From NCBI GenBank assembly GCA_963731745.1, contig CAVSWT010000031.1:1-64000 (forward strand): a stretch of DNA of 64,000 nt, read 5' to 3'. Positions within the stretch are counted from its first letter, which is position 1; every line of letters begins with the position of its first letter. Made by a program: the position numbers and the translations under genes. Origin of the DNA: CAVSWT01 sp963731745 (GTDB lineage Bacteria > Bacteroidota > Ignavibacteria > Ignavibacteriales > Ignavibacteriaceae). Of the stretch, positions 16,946-25,584 are shown piece after piece. The notes under the pieces were generated by a model that was given only the letters and a program-made list of their open reading frames with translations, did no database searches and had not been told where the DNA came from.

Positions 16946-17812
16946 ATGAAAATAGGTTTTATTGGTTTAGGAATTATGGGACACAATATGGCAATGAACT
17001 TAATTAAAAATAATTATGATTTAACAGTTCATAATAGAACAAAATCCAAAGCAGAGCCTTTAATTAAAGCCGGTGCAAAGTGGGCAGACACTCCCGCAGA
17101 CGCAGCAAAAGATGCAGATATATTATTTACGATGCTTGGAGATCCGGCAGCAGTTAGAGAAACAGCATTAGATGAAAACGGATTTTTATCATCTTTAAAG
17201 AAAAATTCAATTTGGGTTGACTGCAGCACAGTTAATCCTTCCTTTTCAAAAGAAATGAACGGCAAAGCAAAAGAAAATGGAATACGATTTATGGATGCGC
17301 CGGTAAGCGGGACAAGGACTCCTGCAGAAAAGGGAGAATTAGTTTTTTATGTTGGCGGTGAAGAAAAAGATTTAAAGGAAGTTGAACCTCTCTTAAATGT
17401 AATGGGCAAAGCAATTCACCACATGGGTGCCGCTGGAATGGGTACATCAATTAAAATGGTGGTTAACTTAATGCTTGGAGTAAATATGGCTGCTTTTTCA
17501 GAAGCCATTAATCTGGGTCAAAAATTAGGATTACAAAAAGAGAAGCTTTTTGAAATTATGATCGGCGGAATTGCAGTCCCTCCTTTTATGTCGTATAAAA
17601 GAAGCAAGATGGAAACAGATAAATACGAGCCGGACTTCCCTCTTCGTTGGATGCTTAAAGATTTAACGCTTGATCAAAAAACGGCAGACGAATTTAAAGT
17701 TAATATGTCTCTTGCAAAAGCAGCATCTGAAATATATTCTGAAGCGATAAATAAAGGAATGGGTGATTTAGACTTTTCTGCGGTTTATAAGTATGTGAGT
17801 GAAAAAGAATAA
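16946..17812 (+). CDS. NAD(P)-dependent beta-hydroxyacid dehydrogenase
   Basis: The 288-residue protein begins with the dinucleotide loop GFIGLGIMGHNMAMNL and has the substrate motif DAPVSGTRTPAEKGEL and the catalytic-lysine helix around GMGTSIKMVVNLMLG. This is the 3-hydroxyisobutyrate dehydrogenase family, which includes tartronate-semialdehyde, glyoxylate/succinic-semialdehyde and hydroxyisobutyrate reductases. The sequence alone does not decide among them. A purine-rich AAAGGAG lies upstream of the ATG. It is monocistronic here. Confidence 0.9.
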   Translation: MKIGFIGLGIMGHNMAMNLIKNNYDLTVHNRTKSKAEPLIKAGAKWADTPADAAKDADILFTMLGDPAAVRETALDENGFLSSLKKNSIWVDCSTVNPSFSKEMNGKAKENGIRFMDAPVSGTRTPAEKGELVFYVGGEEKDLKEVEPLLNVMGKAIHHMGAAGMGTSIKMVVNLMLGVNMAAFSEAINLGQKLGLQKEKLFEIMIGGIAVPPFMSYKRSKMETDKYEPDFPLRWMLKDLTLDQKTADEFKVNMSLAKAASEIYSEAINKGMGDLDFSAVYKYVSEKE

Positions 17813-17866
17813 GTTAAAGTAATAATATTCTGATTGCTTGATAAGATTAATATATAATGCTTATTT

Positions 17867-17949
17867 TCATTTCGATCTCGATTACGAGATGAAGAAATCT
17901 ATTTAACATACCATAAAAGATTTCTCACTCGATGACTCGTTCGAAATGA
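17867..17949. repeat. REP-like palindromic repeat
   Basis: TCATTTCGA (17867-17875) pairs with TCGAAATGA (17941-17949), and AGAAATCT (17893-17900) pairs with AGATTTCT (17918-17925), so the 83 nt form a long imperfect hairpin. It lies between convergent genes. The sequence type (ATTTCGA...GAGAAATCT) is a familiar intergenic repeat in this group, from memory, and may also help terminate transcription. Confidence 0.6.
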
Positions 17950-17960
17950 CTTCTTTTTAT

Positions 17961-18419
17961 TTACTTCTTAACTTTTACAATCATCTCAATTTCAACGGCA
18001 GCATTTAAAGGAAGTCCACTAACCCCTACGGCGCTTCTTGCATGCTTTCCAATTTCACCAAAAATTTGTCCGATTAATTCAGAAGCCCCGTTGGCAACTT
18101 TCGGCTGGTCACCGTATCCATCAACACTATTTACAAATACTGATAGCTTTACAATTCTTTCAATTTTATTTAAATCTCCGGTAACTCCTTTTACAGCCGC
18201 AAGACAATTTAAAGCGCATATCTCTGCTGCTTTTTGTCCGTCTTCCAATGTTAATTCAGCACCGACTTTTCCTTTATATTTTAATTCACCTTTTACAAAA
18301 GGTATTTGCCCTGCTGTAAAAACAAAATCACCAGAAACCAATGCGGGAATGTAAGCCGCAACAGGTTTTGCAACTTCAGGCAATTCAAATCCAAGTTCTT
18401 TTATTTTTTCTTCAATCAT
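17961..18419 (-). CDS. RidA family protein
   Basis: This 152-residue protein shows the YjgF/YER057c/UK114 pattern: SGDFVFTAGQIPF, ALNCLAAVKGVTGDLNKIERIVKLSVFVNS and the C-terminal ARSAVGVSGLPLNAAVEIEMI, with the conserved Arg and Glu of the imine-hydrolysing site. Members deaminate reactive enamine/imine intermediates. GGAG stands a few bases before ATG 18419, so I prefer that start over the in-frame ATG at 18440. It diverges from mazG. Confidence 0.9.
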   Translation of the reverse strand: MIEEKIKELGFELPEVAKPVAAYIPALVSGDFVFTAGQIPFVKGELKYKGKVGAELTLEDGQKAAEICALNCLAAVKGVTGDLNKIERIVKLSVFVNSVDGYGDQPKVANGASELIGQIFGEIGKHARSAVGVSGLPLNAAVEIEMIVKVKK

Positions 18420-18515
18420 TTTATTCTCCTTTTTTAACAAGTATCAATTTTGCTATCTTTGTTTTTCAAACGCCGAGGATTTACTCACGCAATTTACAAA
18501 TAAAGGTTTTAAAAT

Positions 18516-19316
18516 ATGATTGAAAATAATTTTAAAGAGTTGGTTGATATTGTGAAAAGACTAAGAGTTGAATGTCCCTGGGATCGCGAACAAACCAATG
18601 ATTCAATAAAATCGGCCACGATTGAAGAAGCTTATGAAGTGGTAGAAGCAATCGATAATAAAGATTACGAAGAATTAAAAAAAGAATTGGGTGATGTTTT
18701 ACTGCATGTAGTCTTTCATTCAATTATGGCTGAAGAAAAAAATGAATTCAAATTAGAAGAAGTAATTGAATCAATAAAAGAAAAGCTTATTCGCAGGCAC
18801 CCTCATGTTTTCGGTAATATACAAGTTTCTGATTCTAATGAAGTAAAAAAGAATTGGGAAGAAATTAAAATGCAGGAAGGCAGAGAGTTTGTATTAGACG
18901 GTGTACCTGCAAATCTGCCTGCTCTGCAACGCGCGCATAGGCTTCAGGAAAAAGCTGCAAAGGTTGGCTTCGATTGGGAAAAGAAAGAAGATGTCTGGAA
19001 AAAAGTTATTGAAGAAATTGAAGAGATGCACGAGATTGAAGAAATCAAAAGTCAAAAGTCAAACATCAAAAATTTAGATGAGTTAAATGACAAACTGGAA
19101 AGTGAAATAGGTGATGTGTTTTTCGCTCTTGTGAATTATGCCAGATTCTTAAATGTTAATCCCGAATATGCTTTACGCAAAACAAATAAAAAATTTGTCG
19201 ACAGATTTAATTATGTTCAAAAACGCGTGCAGGAAAACGGCAGAAATATAAATGAATCAAACCTTGAAGAGATGGATAGATATTGGAATGAAAGTAAAAA
19301 GGTTTTGAACAATTAA
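18516..19316 (+). CDS. mazG: Nucleoside triphosphate pyrophosphohydrolase MazG
   Basis: This housecleaning enzyme hydrolyses NTPs/dNTPs to monophosphates. There are two MazG domains: CPWDREQTNDSIKSATIEEAYEV...ELGDVLLHVVFHS near the N-terminus, and LQEKAAKVGFDWEKKEDVWKKVIEEIEEM...EIGDVFFALVNYARF in the C-terminal half, both with the E-x-x-D metal-binding helices. At 266 residues it has the normal length. Within the second domain the stretch KSQKSNIKN, encoded by a short AGTCAAA-type repeat, looks like a small extra insertion. Confidence 0.94.
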   Translation: MIENNFKELVDIVKRLRVECPWDREQTNDSIKSATIEEAYEVVEAIDNKDYEELKKELGDVLLHVVFHSIMAEEKNEFKLEEVIESIKEKLIRRHPHVFGNIQVSDSNEVKKNWEEIKMQEGREFVLDGVPANLPALQRAHRLQEKAAKVGFDWEKKEDVWKKVIEEIEEMHEIEEIKSQKSNIKNLDELNDKLESEIGDVFFALVNYARFLNVNPEYALRKTNKKFVDRFNYVQKRVQENGRNINESNLEEMDRYWNESKKVLNN

Positions 19317-19434
19317 TCAGGCCGGCACACAGAGCTTGTCGAAGTGAAGATTTAATTTAAATATCAGTCTTCAACAAATTCAAACTGAGAATTTGAGATT
19401 CCGGTAAAATAATTTGTGTAAATGGCATTTTGCA

Positions 19435-20663
19435 TTAGAGGAAAGGCTCCAGTCTTTCCTCAAATTAATAGAAAAATTAGAAAGAACAATAGCCCAATTT
19501 CTAATAGGCATAGTCCATTTTTTAGAAGATCTCTGTAAGCAAGATAAAGCATTTTTTTAAGAGCATCATCATTCGGGAACAGATGATCTTGCCTTAGTAA
19601 CTTTTCTGAACTGGCGATGAACGCTTCAACAGCATTGGTAGTGTAAATAACAGTTCTTATTTCTTCCGGGTATTTGAAAAAGGTTGATAAATTATTCCAG
19701 TTACCTCTCCAAGATTTTAAAGCTAATGAATATTTTTTAGACCATGTATCTTCGAGTAAATTAAGATTTTCTAAAGCAGCTTCTTCAGTAGGGGCAGAGT
19801 AAACAGTCTTAACTGTTTCATAAATTCTTTCTGATCTTTAGAAGCAATATATTTTAGAGTATTACGGATCTGATGTATAACGCAAAGCTGGATTTCTGTT
19901 TTAGGGAAAATAGTTTGAATGGCTTCGGGAAAACCTCTCAATCCATCAATGCAAGCAATCAGAATATCTTGAACTCCTCGATTCTTAAGCTCTGTTAAGA
20001 ACGCTCAGCCAGAAGTTAGCTCCTTCAGCTTCGCCAACCCAAAGACCAGCAGATCTTTTCTGCCGCTAAGCTCTACTCCCAGACAAGTGTAGGCAGCCTT
20101 TGAGGTTACTTTCTTGGTTGACTCGTCTCTTACTTTGTAATGGATAGCATCAAAGAAAACTATTGGATAAATCCCTTCGAGAGGACGATTCTGCCACTCT
20201 GTTGCAATGTGAACTATCTTATCGGTAATATTGGAAATTAAGGTGGCTGAGACATCTAAACCATACATCTCTTGAACATGTGACTGTATATCTCGGGTAG
20301 TCATTCCTTTTGCATACATGGAGATGATCTTATTCTCAATCGGACCTATAGTTCTTTCATATTTTTTAACAATGATAGGATCAAATTCTCCATTACGATC
20401 TCGTGGAACAGTAATCTCATTTCTCCATTATCGTTCTTCAGAGTCTTACGGGTTTTTCCGTTTCTGCTATTACCGTTATTCTTTCCGGCTGGTGAATACT
20501 TTTCATAACCGAGTTGTTCGGTTAGCTCAGCTTCAAGCATTTGTTCTAAGGATTTTGACATGAGCTTTTTAATAGCTCCATCCTTACCCATTAAATCATT
20601 GTAGTTTTTAGCTTTGGCTAGATCGGCTTTTAACTGCTCGATCATTTCATCGGTGAGTTCCAT
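19435..20663 (-). pseudogene. IS256-family (mutator) transposase, multiple indels
   Basis: From ATG 20663 the protein reads MELTDEMIEQLKADLAKAKN, then EQMLEAELTEQLGYEKY. After frame changes it continues as PRDRNGEFDP, KIISMYAKGMTTRDIQ, YPIVFFDAIHYKVR, CIDGLRGFPEAIQTIFPKTE, LCVIHQIRNTLKYI, YTTNAVEAF, VPNDDALKKMLYLAYR and KKWTMPIRNW, ending at TAA 19435-19437. These are the IS256 DDE catalytic blocks in order (DAIHYKVR, IACIDGL, then the C-terminal Glu region). About nine single-base indels are needed to restore it, but no in-frame nonsense or obvious missense decay is visible. Confidence 0.85.
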
Positions 20664-20737
20664 GATGTGTAAACTCCTTTTGGATTTAAGTTAAACATAT
20701 TATTTATTTTCCCAAAAGCAATACCGCTTTCGAGTGC

Positions 20738-20782
20738 AGAGGATAAGTGCTGCTCCGCTACGCTCCGCAGCACTTATCCTCT
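20738..20782. repeat. Perfect 16 bp hairpin inside the IS256 element
   Basis: AGAGGATAAGTGCTGC (20738-20753) and its exact complement (20767-20782) enclose a 13 nt loop. It lies between the transposase start and the adjacent inverted repeat, upstream of the gene. It is much more GC-rich than its surroundings. It could block incoming transcription or act in transposition control. Confidence 0.65.
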
Positions 20783-20855
20783 AATCTTTGATTAACCATT
20801 TACACAAAATTATTTACACTACAAACAAGTTCGGAATAACATAACATTTACCAAC

Positions 20856-21818
20856 TCACATTTCTTCATTACTTCTAAATTTTTCATACGCATCGATTAT
20901 ATCTTTTACAAGTCTGTGGCGAACAACATCTGATTTATCAAAATAAACAAATCCGACACCTGTAATTCCCTTTAATATTTCTTTAGCCTGAACCAGTCCA
21001 CTTACACTTTTAGCTGGCAGATCAATCTGTGTAATGTCACCGGTAATAATTGCTTTGGAATTCGCACCTAATCTTGTTAAAAACATTTTCATTTGAGTAT
21101 CGGTTGCGTTTTGTGCTTCATCTAAAATTACATACGCATTATTTAATGTTCTGCCGCGCATATATGCAAGTGGAACAATCTCCACAACTCTTTTTTCTAT
21201 GTATCCTTTTAATTTTTCTGAAGGCATCATATCATCTAATGCATCATATAATGGACGAAGATACGGATCTATTTTCTCTCTAAAATCTCCCGGCAAAAAG
21301 CCTAAACTTTCTCCCGCTTCAACAGCAGGACGCGCTAGAACAATCCTGCTTACGATTCCCTTTTTTAAAGCCGACACTGCTAATGCAACTGCAAGATATG
21401 TTTTACCTGTTCCAGCAGGGCCAATTGCAAAACAGATATCATTCTTCAATGCAGTTTCTATATACTGCTGCTGGCCGGATGTTTTAGCTCTAATGGAATC
21501 ATTCTTTGTATATAGAATAATAGAATCGATTTCCTTATCACTTACAATTTCCTTTCCTTGTATAGAAAGTTCCAATATAGTTTCAACGTCTGAAGATTTT
21601 AAAGAACCTTTGGTATTTAAAACATAAACCATTTCTTTAAAAACTTTTTCGACAGTCTCCACTTCTTCAGGAACACCTTTCATAACAACATTATCTCCCC
21701 TTACAGTAATGTTAGCGTTAAATCGATCTTCAATTAATTTTAAATTATTGTCATTGCTGCCCAATAGGCTCAGCATATCTACGTTATCAAGCGTAACTCT
21801 TTTTTCAATTGCTGCCAT
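20856..21818 (-). CDS. phoH: PhoH family ATPase
   Basis: The N-terminus (about residues 1-90) resembles a KH-like RNA-binding segment. The ATPase domain has Walker A AIGPAGTGKTYLAVA and Walker B AYVILDEAQNATDTQMKMFLTRLG, followed by GDITQIDLP, a PhoH hallmark. Roles in RNA metabolism and stress have been proposed for the family. AAGG sits 7 nt before ATG 21818; the ATG at 21824 would touch the ribosome site, so I take 21818. It follows the lysM gene but is separated from it by a terminator. Confidence 0.92.
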   Translation of the reverse strand: MAAIEKRVTLDNVDMLSLLGSNDNNLKLIEDRFNANITVRGDNVVMKGVPEEVETVEKVFKEMVYVLNTKGSLKSSDVETILELSIQGKEIVSDKEIDSIILYTKNDSIRAKTSGQQQYIETALKNDICFAIGPAGTGKTYLAVALAVSALKKGIVSRIVLARPAVEAGESLGFLPGDFREKIDPYLRPLYDALDDMMPSEKLKGYIEKRVVEIVPLAYMRGRTLNNAYVILDEAQNATDTQMKMFLTRLGANSKAIITGDITQIDLPAKSVSGLVQAKEILKGITGVGFVYFDKSDVVRHRLVKDIIDAYEKFRSNEEM

Positions 21819-21834
21819 TATCATCCTTATTTAA

Positions 21835-21871
21835 ATAAAAAAACCCTCACCAAATTAAAATGATGAGGGTT
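21835..21871 (-). terminator. Intrinsic terminator after the LysM gene
   Basis: On the minus strand AACCCTCA (21871-21864) pairs with TGAGGGTT (21849-21842) and is followed by a run of T's. It stands just past the end of the LysM gene and before phoH, so phoH needs its own promoter or read-through. Confidence 0.8.
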
Positions 21872-21914
21872 AATTGATAATATCAATTCGAACATTTGAA
21901 CAATTAAAAACACA

Positions 21915-22601
21915 TTATTGAACTGGAGCCGGTTTATAATTAGTTCTCAATTTATCGTATTTAGCTTTTTCTTGTTCAGTTAAGTTAGGAATAGTAAATA
22001 CTTGTTTAGGATAAATTAAATCCGGGTTTTTAATTTTATCTTTATTTGCTTTGTAAATATTCGGCCATGCAAAACCATTTCCGTAATATTCTTTTTTCTT
22101 AGCAATTTTCCAGAGATAATCGCCTTTAACAACTGTGTAATTTTGTTCAGTTGGTTCTTCAACCCATCCATCTAAAGCACTTTGCATTTGATTATGAACT
22201 TTATCAAAAAATTCTGGTAAAGCACTAATTTTATTCATTTTTAAAGCGTTAAGATCTTTTTGTCTGTCAGCTTTAGGCCCTTCTTTTCTATTTATTTTCC
22301 CATTTAATTCAGCAACTGCTTGTCTAAAATTATCAACATCTGATTTAGTAGCGCCAACCATTGCATAAAGTTCGTTCATGCAATCATCATAGCTTTGCAT
22401 TTCAGTTGATTTCATTTTATCAATATCATTTTGTAAAGACTGAACTTCAGCTTGCAAAGAACTGTCTTGTTCCTGCAATCGTGTCATTTCAGCCTGCCAT
22501 TCATCTGTCGTCATTTCTTTTTCTTCTTCCTGTGCCATAATTGCTACTGAAAAAAGAAGCATGAGCGCCAAAATACTAATTAAATATTTTGTTAATTTCA
22601 T
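21915..22601 (-). CDS. Secreted coiled-coil protein with C-terminal LysM domain
   Basis: A 228-residue protein has a signal peptide (MKLTKYLISILALMLLFSVA) and a long heptad-like stretch (DEWQAEMTRLQEQDSSLQAEVQSL, residues ~30-130). A C-terminal LysM motif reads YTVVKGDYLWKIAKKKEYYG...WPNIYKANKDKI. LysM binds peptidoglycan, so this is likely a periplasmic or envelope structural protein. The small lipoprotein gene directly upstream is also coiled-coil and may act with it. Confidence 0.85.
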   Translation of the reverse strand: MKLTKYLISILALMLLFSVAIMAQEEEKEMTTDEWQAEMTRLQEQDSSLQAEVQSLQNDIDKMKSTEMQSYDDCMNELYAMVGATKSDVDNFRQAVAELNGKINRKEGPKADRQKDLNALKMNKISALPEFFDKVHNQMQSALDGWVEEPTEQNYTVVKGDYLWKIAKKKEYYGNGFAWPNIYKANKDKIKNPDLIYPKQVFTIPNLTEQEKAKYDKLRTNYKPAPVQ

Positions 22602-22652
22602 AGAGATTTTCCTCCAAATTCGTGTTAAATAATTTAATTCAATTTTAGAAAT

Positions 22653-22928
22653 TTACTTGGGTAATTTGTCTAAATTAGCCCGTGCTTCTTCTTTGTCCTT
22701 ATTGCATTGTTGAAGCTTTGCATTTTTTTCAGCCATATCTTTTTCAAGAGATGCTCTTTCATCTTTTAAAGAATTGGCTTGATCCTGCAAAGAACTGACC
22801 TTTGATTTTAGATCATTCATTTGCTGCATCATTTCGTCATCTACTCCACCACAACCACTCATGAATGCTACAGCTGCTGTAACTACTGTGATTGCCAGAG
22901 TATTTTTTAGTGCTTTTGCTATTTTCAT
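22653..22928 (-). CDS. Small coiled-coil lipoprotein
   Basis: A 91-residue protein has a lipobox-like signal end (VAFMSGCGG, Cys about residue 26) and an almost continuous alpha-helical heptad region (MMQQMNDLKSKVSSLQDQAN). In size and form it resembles Lpp-type murein lipoproteins, without obvious homology. It lies 51 nt upstream of the LysM gene and is probably co-transcribed with it; both would sit at the peptidoglycan/outer-membrane interface. Confidence 0.8.
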   Translation of the reverse strand: MKIAKALKNTLAITVVTAAVAFMSGCGGVDDEMMQQMNDLKSKVSSLQDQANSLKDERASLEKDMAEKNAKLQQCNKDKEEARANLDKLPK

Positions 22929-23138
22929 ATGGGAACCTCCACTTATATTAGTTAATTTAGGTTGTTAAATATAGTGCTTAAGTTTCTAGTTATCAATGTT
23001 ATTGTCTCTGTAATCTTCTTTTTTATAATAGCTTATAAATATAGGTACTAATTTAATGCCCTTATATAACAAAATTAGTTAATAAGTTCAAGCAAGTGAT
23101 GATAAAGTTTATGTCATGTTTGCGCTAAATTACAACCT

Positions 23139-23819
23139 TTAAAATAGCCTTTTTTCTACAAAACTAGTGTAAACATTCCCTGCAATTATAAGATGATCAA
23201 AAACTGGAATATCTAGTATTTTTCCTGCTTCAACTATTTTTTTTGTAATGGAAATGTCCTCGTTGCTTGGATCTGGATTCCCGCTTGGATGATTATGAAT
23301 TAATATTATACTTGCAGATGAATGTTCTATTGCAGCTTTAAAAATTTCCCTTGGATGAACAACACTGGAATTTAAATTGCCAATTGAAATGGTTTCATAT
23401 TTAATTATTTTATTTGCTGAATTTAAGCAGACAATAATAAATTTTTCTTTTAGCTCATCCCTTAACAAGGGTATAAATATTTCAGCAATTTCTTGCGGAG
23501 ATGTAATTTTTTTATTTGAAAACCACCTTTGCTGTGATTGAATTCTTCGGCTTATTTCAAAAGCAGCCATTAAGGTAGCAGCTTTATCTTTTCCGATGCC
23601 GGATGTTTTTAATAGATCATTTAAACTTTTTGTTGCCAGCACTGCCAGATTGGTATGGTCTTTTATTACATCCTGAGCCACGGAAATAACTGACTTTCCC
23701 TTTTTCCCGGTTCGAAGCAAAATTGCAATCAGTTCCGCATCAGTTAAATTTTGAGGTCCTCTTAAAGTAAGTTTTTCGCGGGGCCTATCATCTAATGGAA
23801 GATCTTTTACAGATGAAAT
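23139..23819 (-). CDS. radC: RadC/YeeS family JAB-domain protein, non-ATG start
   Basis: The C-terminal half carries the JAB/MPN metal motif ILIHNHPSGNPDPSNED. The N-terminal half has the helix-hairpin-helix-like LLKTSGIGKDKAATLMAAFE. The only canonical start-like codon (TTG 23720) would cut off a well conserved family N-terminus, SVKDLPLDDRPREKLTLRGP and LTDAELIAILLRTG, which is open in the same frame up to 23819. The codon at 23819 is ATT, with AAGAGG 5-6 nt upstream, so an ATT start is proposed. The protein is then about 226 residues, normal for RadC. It is the last gene of the guaA-TPR-LpoA-like operon. The DNA-repair role is historical and weakly supported. Confidence 0.85.
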   Translation of the reverse strand: MSSVKDLPLDDRPREKLTLRGPQNLTDAELIAILLRTGKKGKSVISVAQDVIKDHTNLAVLATKSLNDLLKTSGIGKDKAATLMAAFEISRRIQSQQRWFSNKKITSPQEIAEIFIPLLRDELKEKFIIVCLNSANKIIKYETISIGNLNSSVVHPREIFKAAIEHSSASIILIHNHPSGNPDPSNEDISITKKIVEAGKILDIPVFDHLIIAGNVYTSFVEKRLF

Positions 23820-23834
23820 GATTACCTCTTATAA

Positions 23835-25583
23835 TTAATTTTCTGATTTGTATTTAGTTATTAAATCAAATAATCCATTGTCATATCTTAAAATATTCAA
23901 ATAGCAATTTACCCTATCTGCATTGAAGCAAATATTGTTATGATATCCAACAGAAGTAAAACCCGATTCCATTTTTCTAATTATATCTTCCCTCGCCATC
24001 GAAGAACCTTTAAGTAGATTAATCAAATATTCTGCAGTATCATATCCGTAACAAATATTTCTATTTATATCTTTTTTAACCTGGTCATAAAATCGTTTAC
24101 TGAAATCTTGAAATGCAAAACTTTTATAGTCAAAAAAATAATCGGAAGTGAAAACAACACGATTACTTAAATCGGGTGAAGTTTCGTAGCCCTTAGCAAA
24201 AAGCCAATCCTGATTTCCGTAAATAGATGTATTAACGCTGTCAACGGCTAATTCTGAAAGAATGGCAGTTGCATCAATTTTATCAGCTAAGGGAATATAC
24301 ATTCCATCGAAAATATTTGTAGTATCATCAATATTTTTTACCTGGTCAGCAAGGTCAAAACTATTGCTTTTATAAGTTTCAGAAATATTAATTTCACCGC
24401 CTAATCTTTCGAACTCATTTTTAAATGAAGCACTTAATAAAGGAGAATAACCATCAACGGCATTTAGTACGGCAATGCTTCTTTTGTTTTCGGAATTGAA
24501 TATATACTGCGCCATTAATTTTCCGCGAAGGCTAAAAGGAGGATTTGCCTGAAAAAAAAGTTGATTCAAGCTGGTGAGCCCGGTATCTGTTGCTGTTGGT
24601 GAGATGATTGGAATATTTGTATCTTTAAATATTTTTAAAGCTATTCGTACTTCGTTGCTAAAAATTGGGCCGATGAGTGCTTTTAACTGGGGAATAAATT
24701 CTATTTTACTTTTTATCTGAGCTATTTTATCTTCTTTCATTTCAGTATTCAAAATCATTAATCCAATTTCATCTTTGCCGTTTTTATCTTTATTAAATTC
24801 TGATACTGCAAATTTTATCCCTTCTAAAATTTCATTTGCAGAGTTCGCAGCTTCATCGCTTACTTTTTCACCCTCTAAAGGAAGCAGTACACCAATAATA
24901 TTTGATGGCAAACTGCTGGAATGATTGAGCAAAATTTCTTGATTCAGCGAAATCGCTTCTTTACTTTCTTTGGAGGAAGGATAATTACGAACTAACTTTC
25001 CAAATGATTTCCTAGCATCTGCAACATTTCCTTCTCTCAAATATGCTTTGCCCAGCACTAATAATAAAAATGATTTTACTTCTTTATTCGCACTGCTGGA
25101 TGAATCTTCAAACTGACTTATTTGAAAAGAATTTAAATATCCAAATCCAATTTTTTCAGCAGTCTCTTTAGCATAATTGTAATAAGATGAATCGGGATTG
25201 CTGGAAATTAATTTTATACATTGATCAAAGGCATTAGAATATTTTTTTCCCAAATAATAAGAATTAGCCAAAGTAAGCCGTGCTTCATTTATATATTTGC
25301 TGTCCGGATATAAATTAATAAATTTGTTTAAGGTTTCGGAAGCTTCACTATACCGCGATAATTTTATTAAAATCTTTCCTTTGAACAAATATGAAATGGA
25401 AATTTTAGAATTAGCTGGAGATTCTAGAATTGAATTAAACGCCTGCAATGCTTTTTGATATTGCAGAGCATCAAATAGATTAACTGCCTGATTAAATTTT
25501 AATTCAATATTTTCATTAGGAATTTCTTGTGCATAAAGTACAGATAGGGATAGAAGAGAAAATAGAAAAATTTTTTTTAACAT
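23835..25583 (-). CDS. TPR plus type-1 periplasmic-binding-fold protein (LpoA-like)
   Basis: A signal peptide is followed by TPR-type helices (residues ~25-215: YQKALQAFNSILE, KYINEARLTLANSYYLGKKY, NVADARKSFGKLVRNYP). A type-1 periplasmic binding fold then runs from NIIGVLLPLEGEKVSDEAANSANEILEG to the end, with PIISPTATDTGLTSL. TPR plus an ABC-receptor-like domain is the architecture of LpoA, which activates class A penicillin-binding proteins, and of some YraM proteins. No lipobox is visible, which differs from LpoA. Peptidoglycan regulation is an inference. It follows the TPR gene with no gap. Confidence 0.8.
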   Translation of the reverse strand: MLKKIFLFSLLSLSVLYAQEIPNENIELKFNQAVNLFDALQYQKALQAFNSILESPANSKISISYLFKGKILIKLSRYSEASETLNKFINLYPDSKYINEARLTLANSYYLGKKYSNAFDQCIKLISSNPDSSYYNYAKETAEKIGFGYLNSFQISQFEDSSSSANKEVKSFLLLVLGKAYLREGNVADARKSFGKLVRNYPSSKESKEAISLNQEILLNHSSSLPSNIIGVLLPLEGEKVSDEAANSANEILEGIKFAVSEFNKDKNGKDEIGLMILNTEMKEDKIAQIKSKIEFIPQLKALIGPIFSNEVRIALKIFKDTNIPIISPTATDTGLTSLNQLFFQANPPFSLRGKLMAQYIFNSENKRSIAVLNAVDGYSPLLSASFKNEFERLGGEINISETYKSNSFDLADQVKNIDDTTNIFDGMYIPLADKIDATAILSELAVDSVNTSIYGNQDWLFAKGYETSPDLSNRVVFTSDYFFDYKSFAFQDFSKRFYDQVKKDINRNICYGYDTAEYLINLLKGSSMAREDIIRKMESGFTSVGYHNNICFNADRVNCYLNILRYDNGLFDLITKYKSEN

Positions 25584-25584
25584 C

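Larger units (their letters stand above)
19404..20817 (-). mobile_element. IS256-family insertion sequence, indel-damaged
   Basis: The element is bounded by 22 nt inverted repeats, 19404-19425 and 20796-20817, which share TTGTGTAAATGG and match at 19 of 22 positions. Inside is a single minus-strand transposase gene, readable over its full length but with many frame changes. I could not identify a target-site duplication. It lies between mazG and phoH and disrupts neither. Confidence 0.85.

Noticed and set aside
19320..19346. Partial repeat with AGCTTGTCGAAGTG after mazG
   Set aside because: It resembles half of a common intergenic palindrome, but no matching second arm is present, so it is not listed as a feature.
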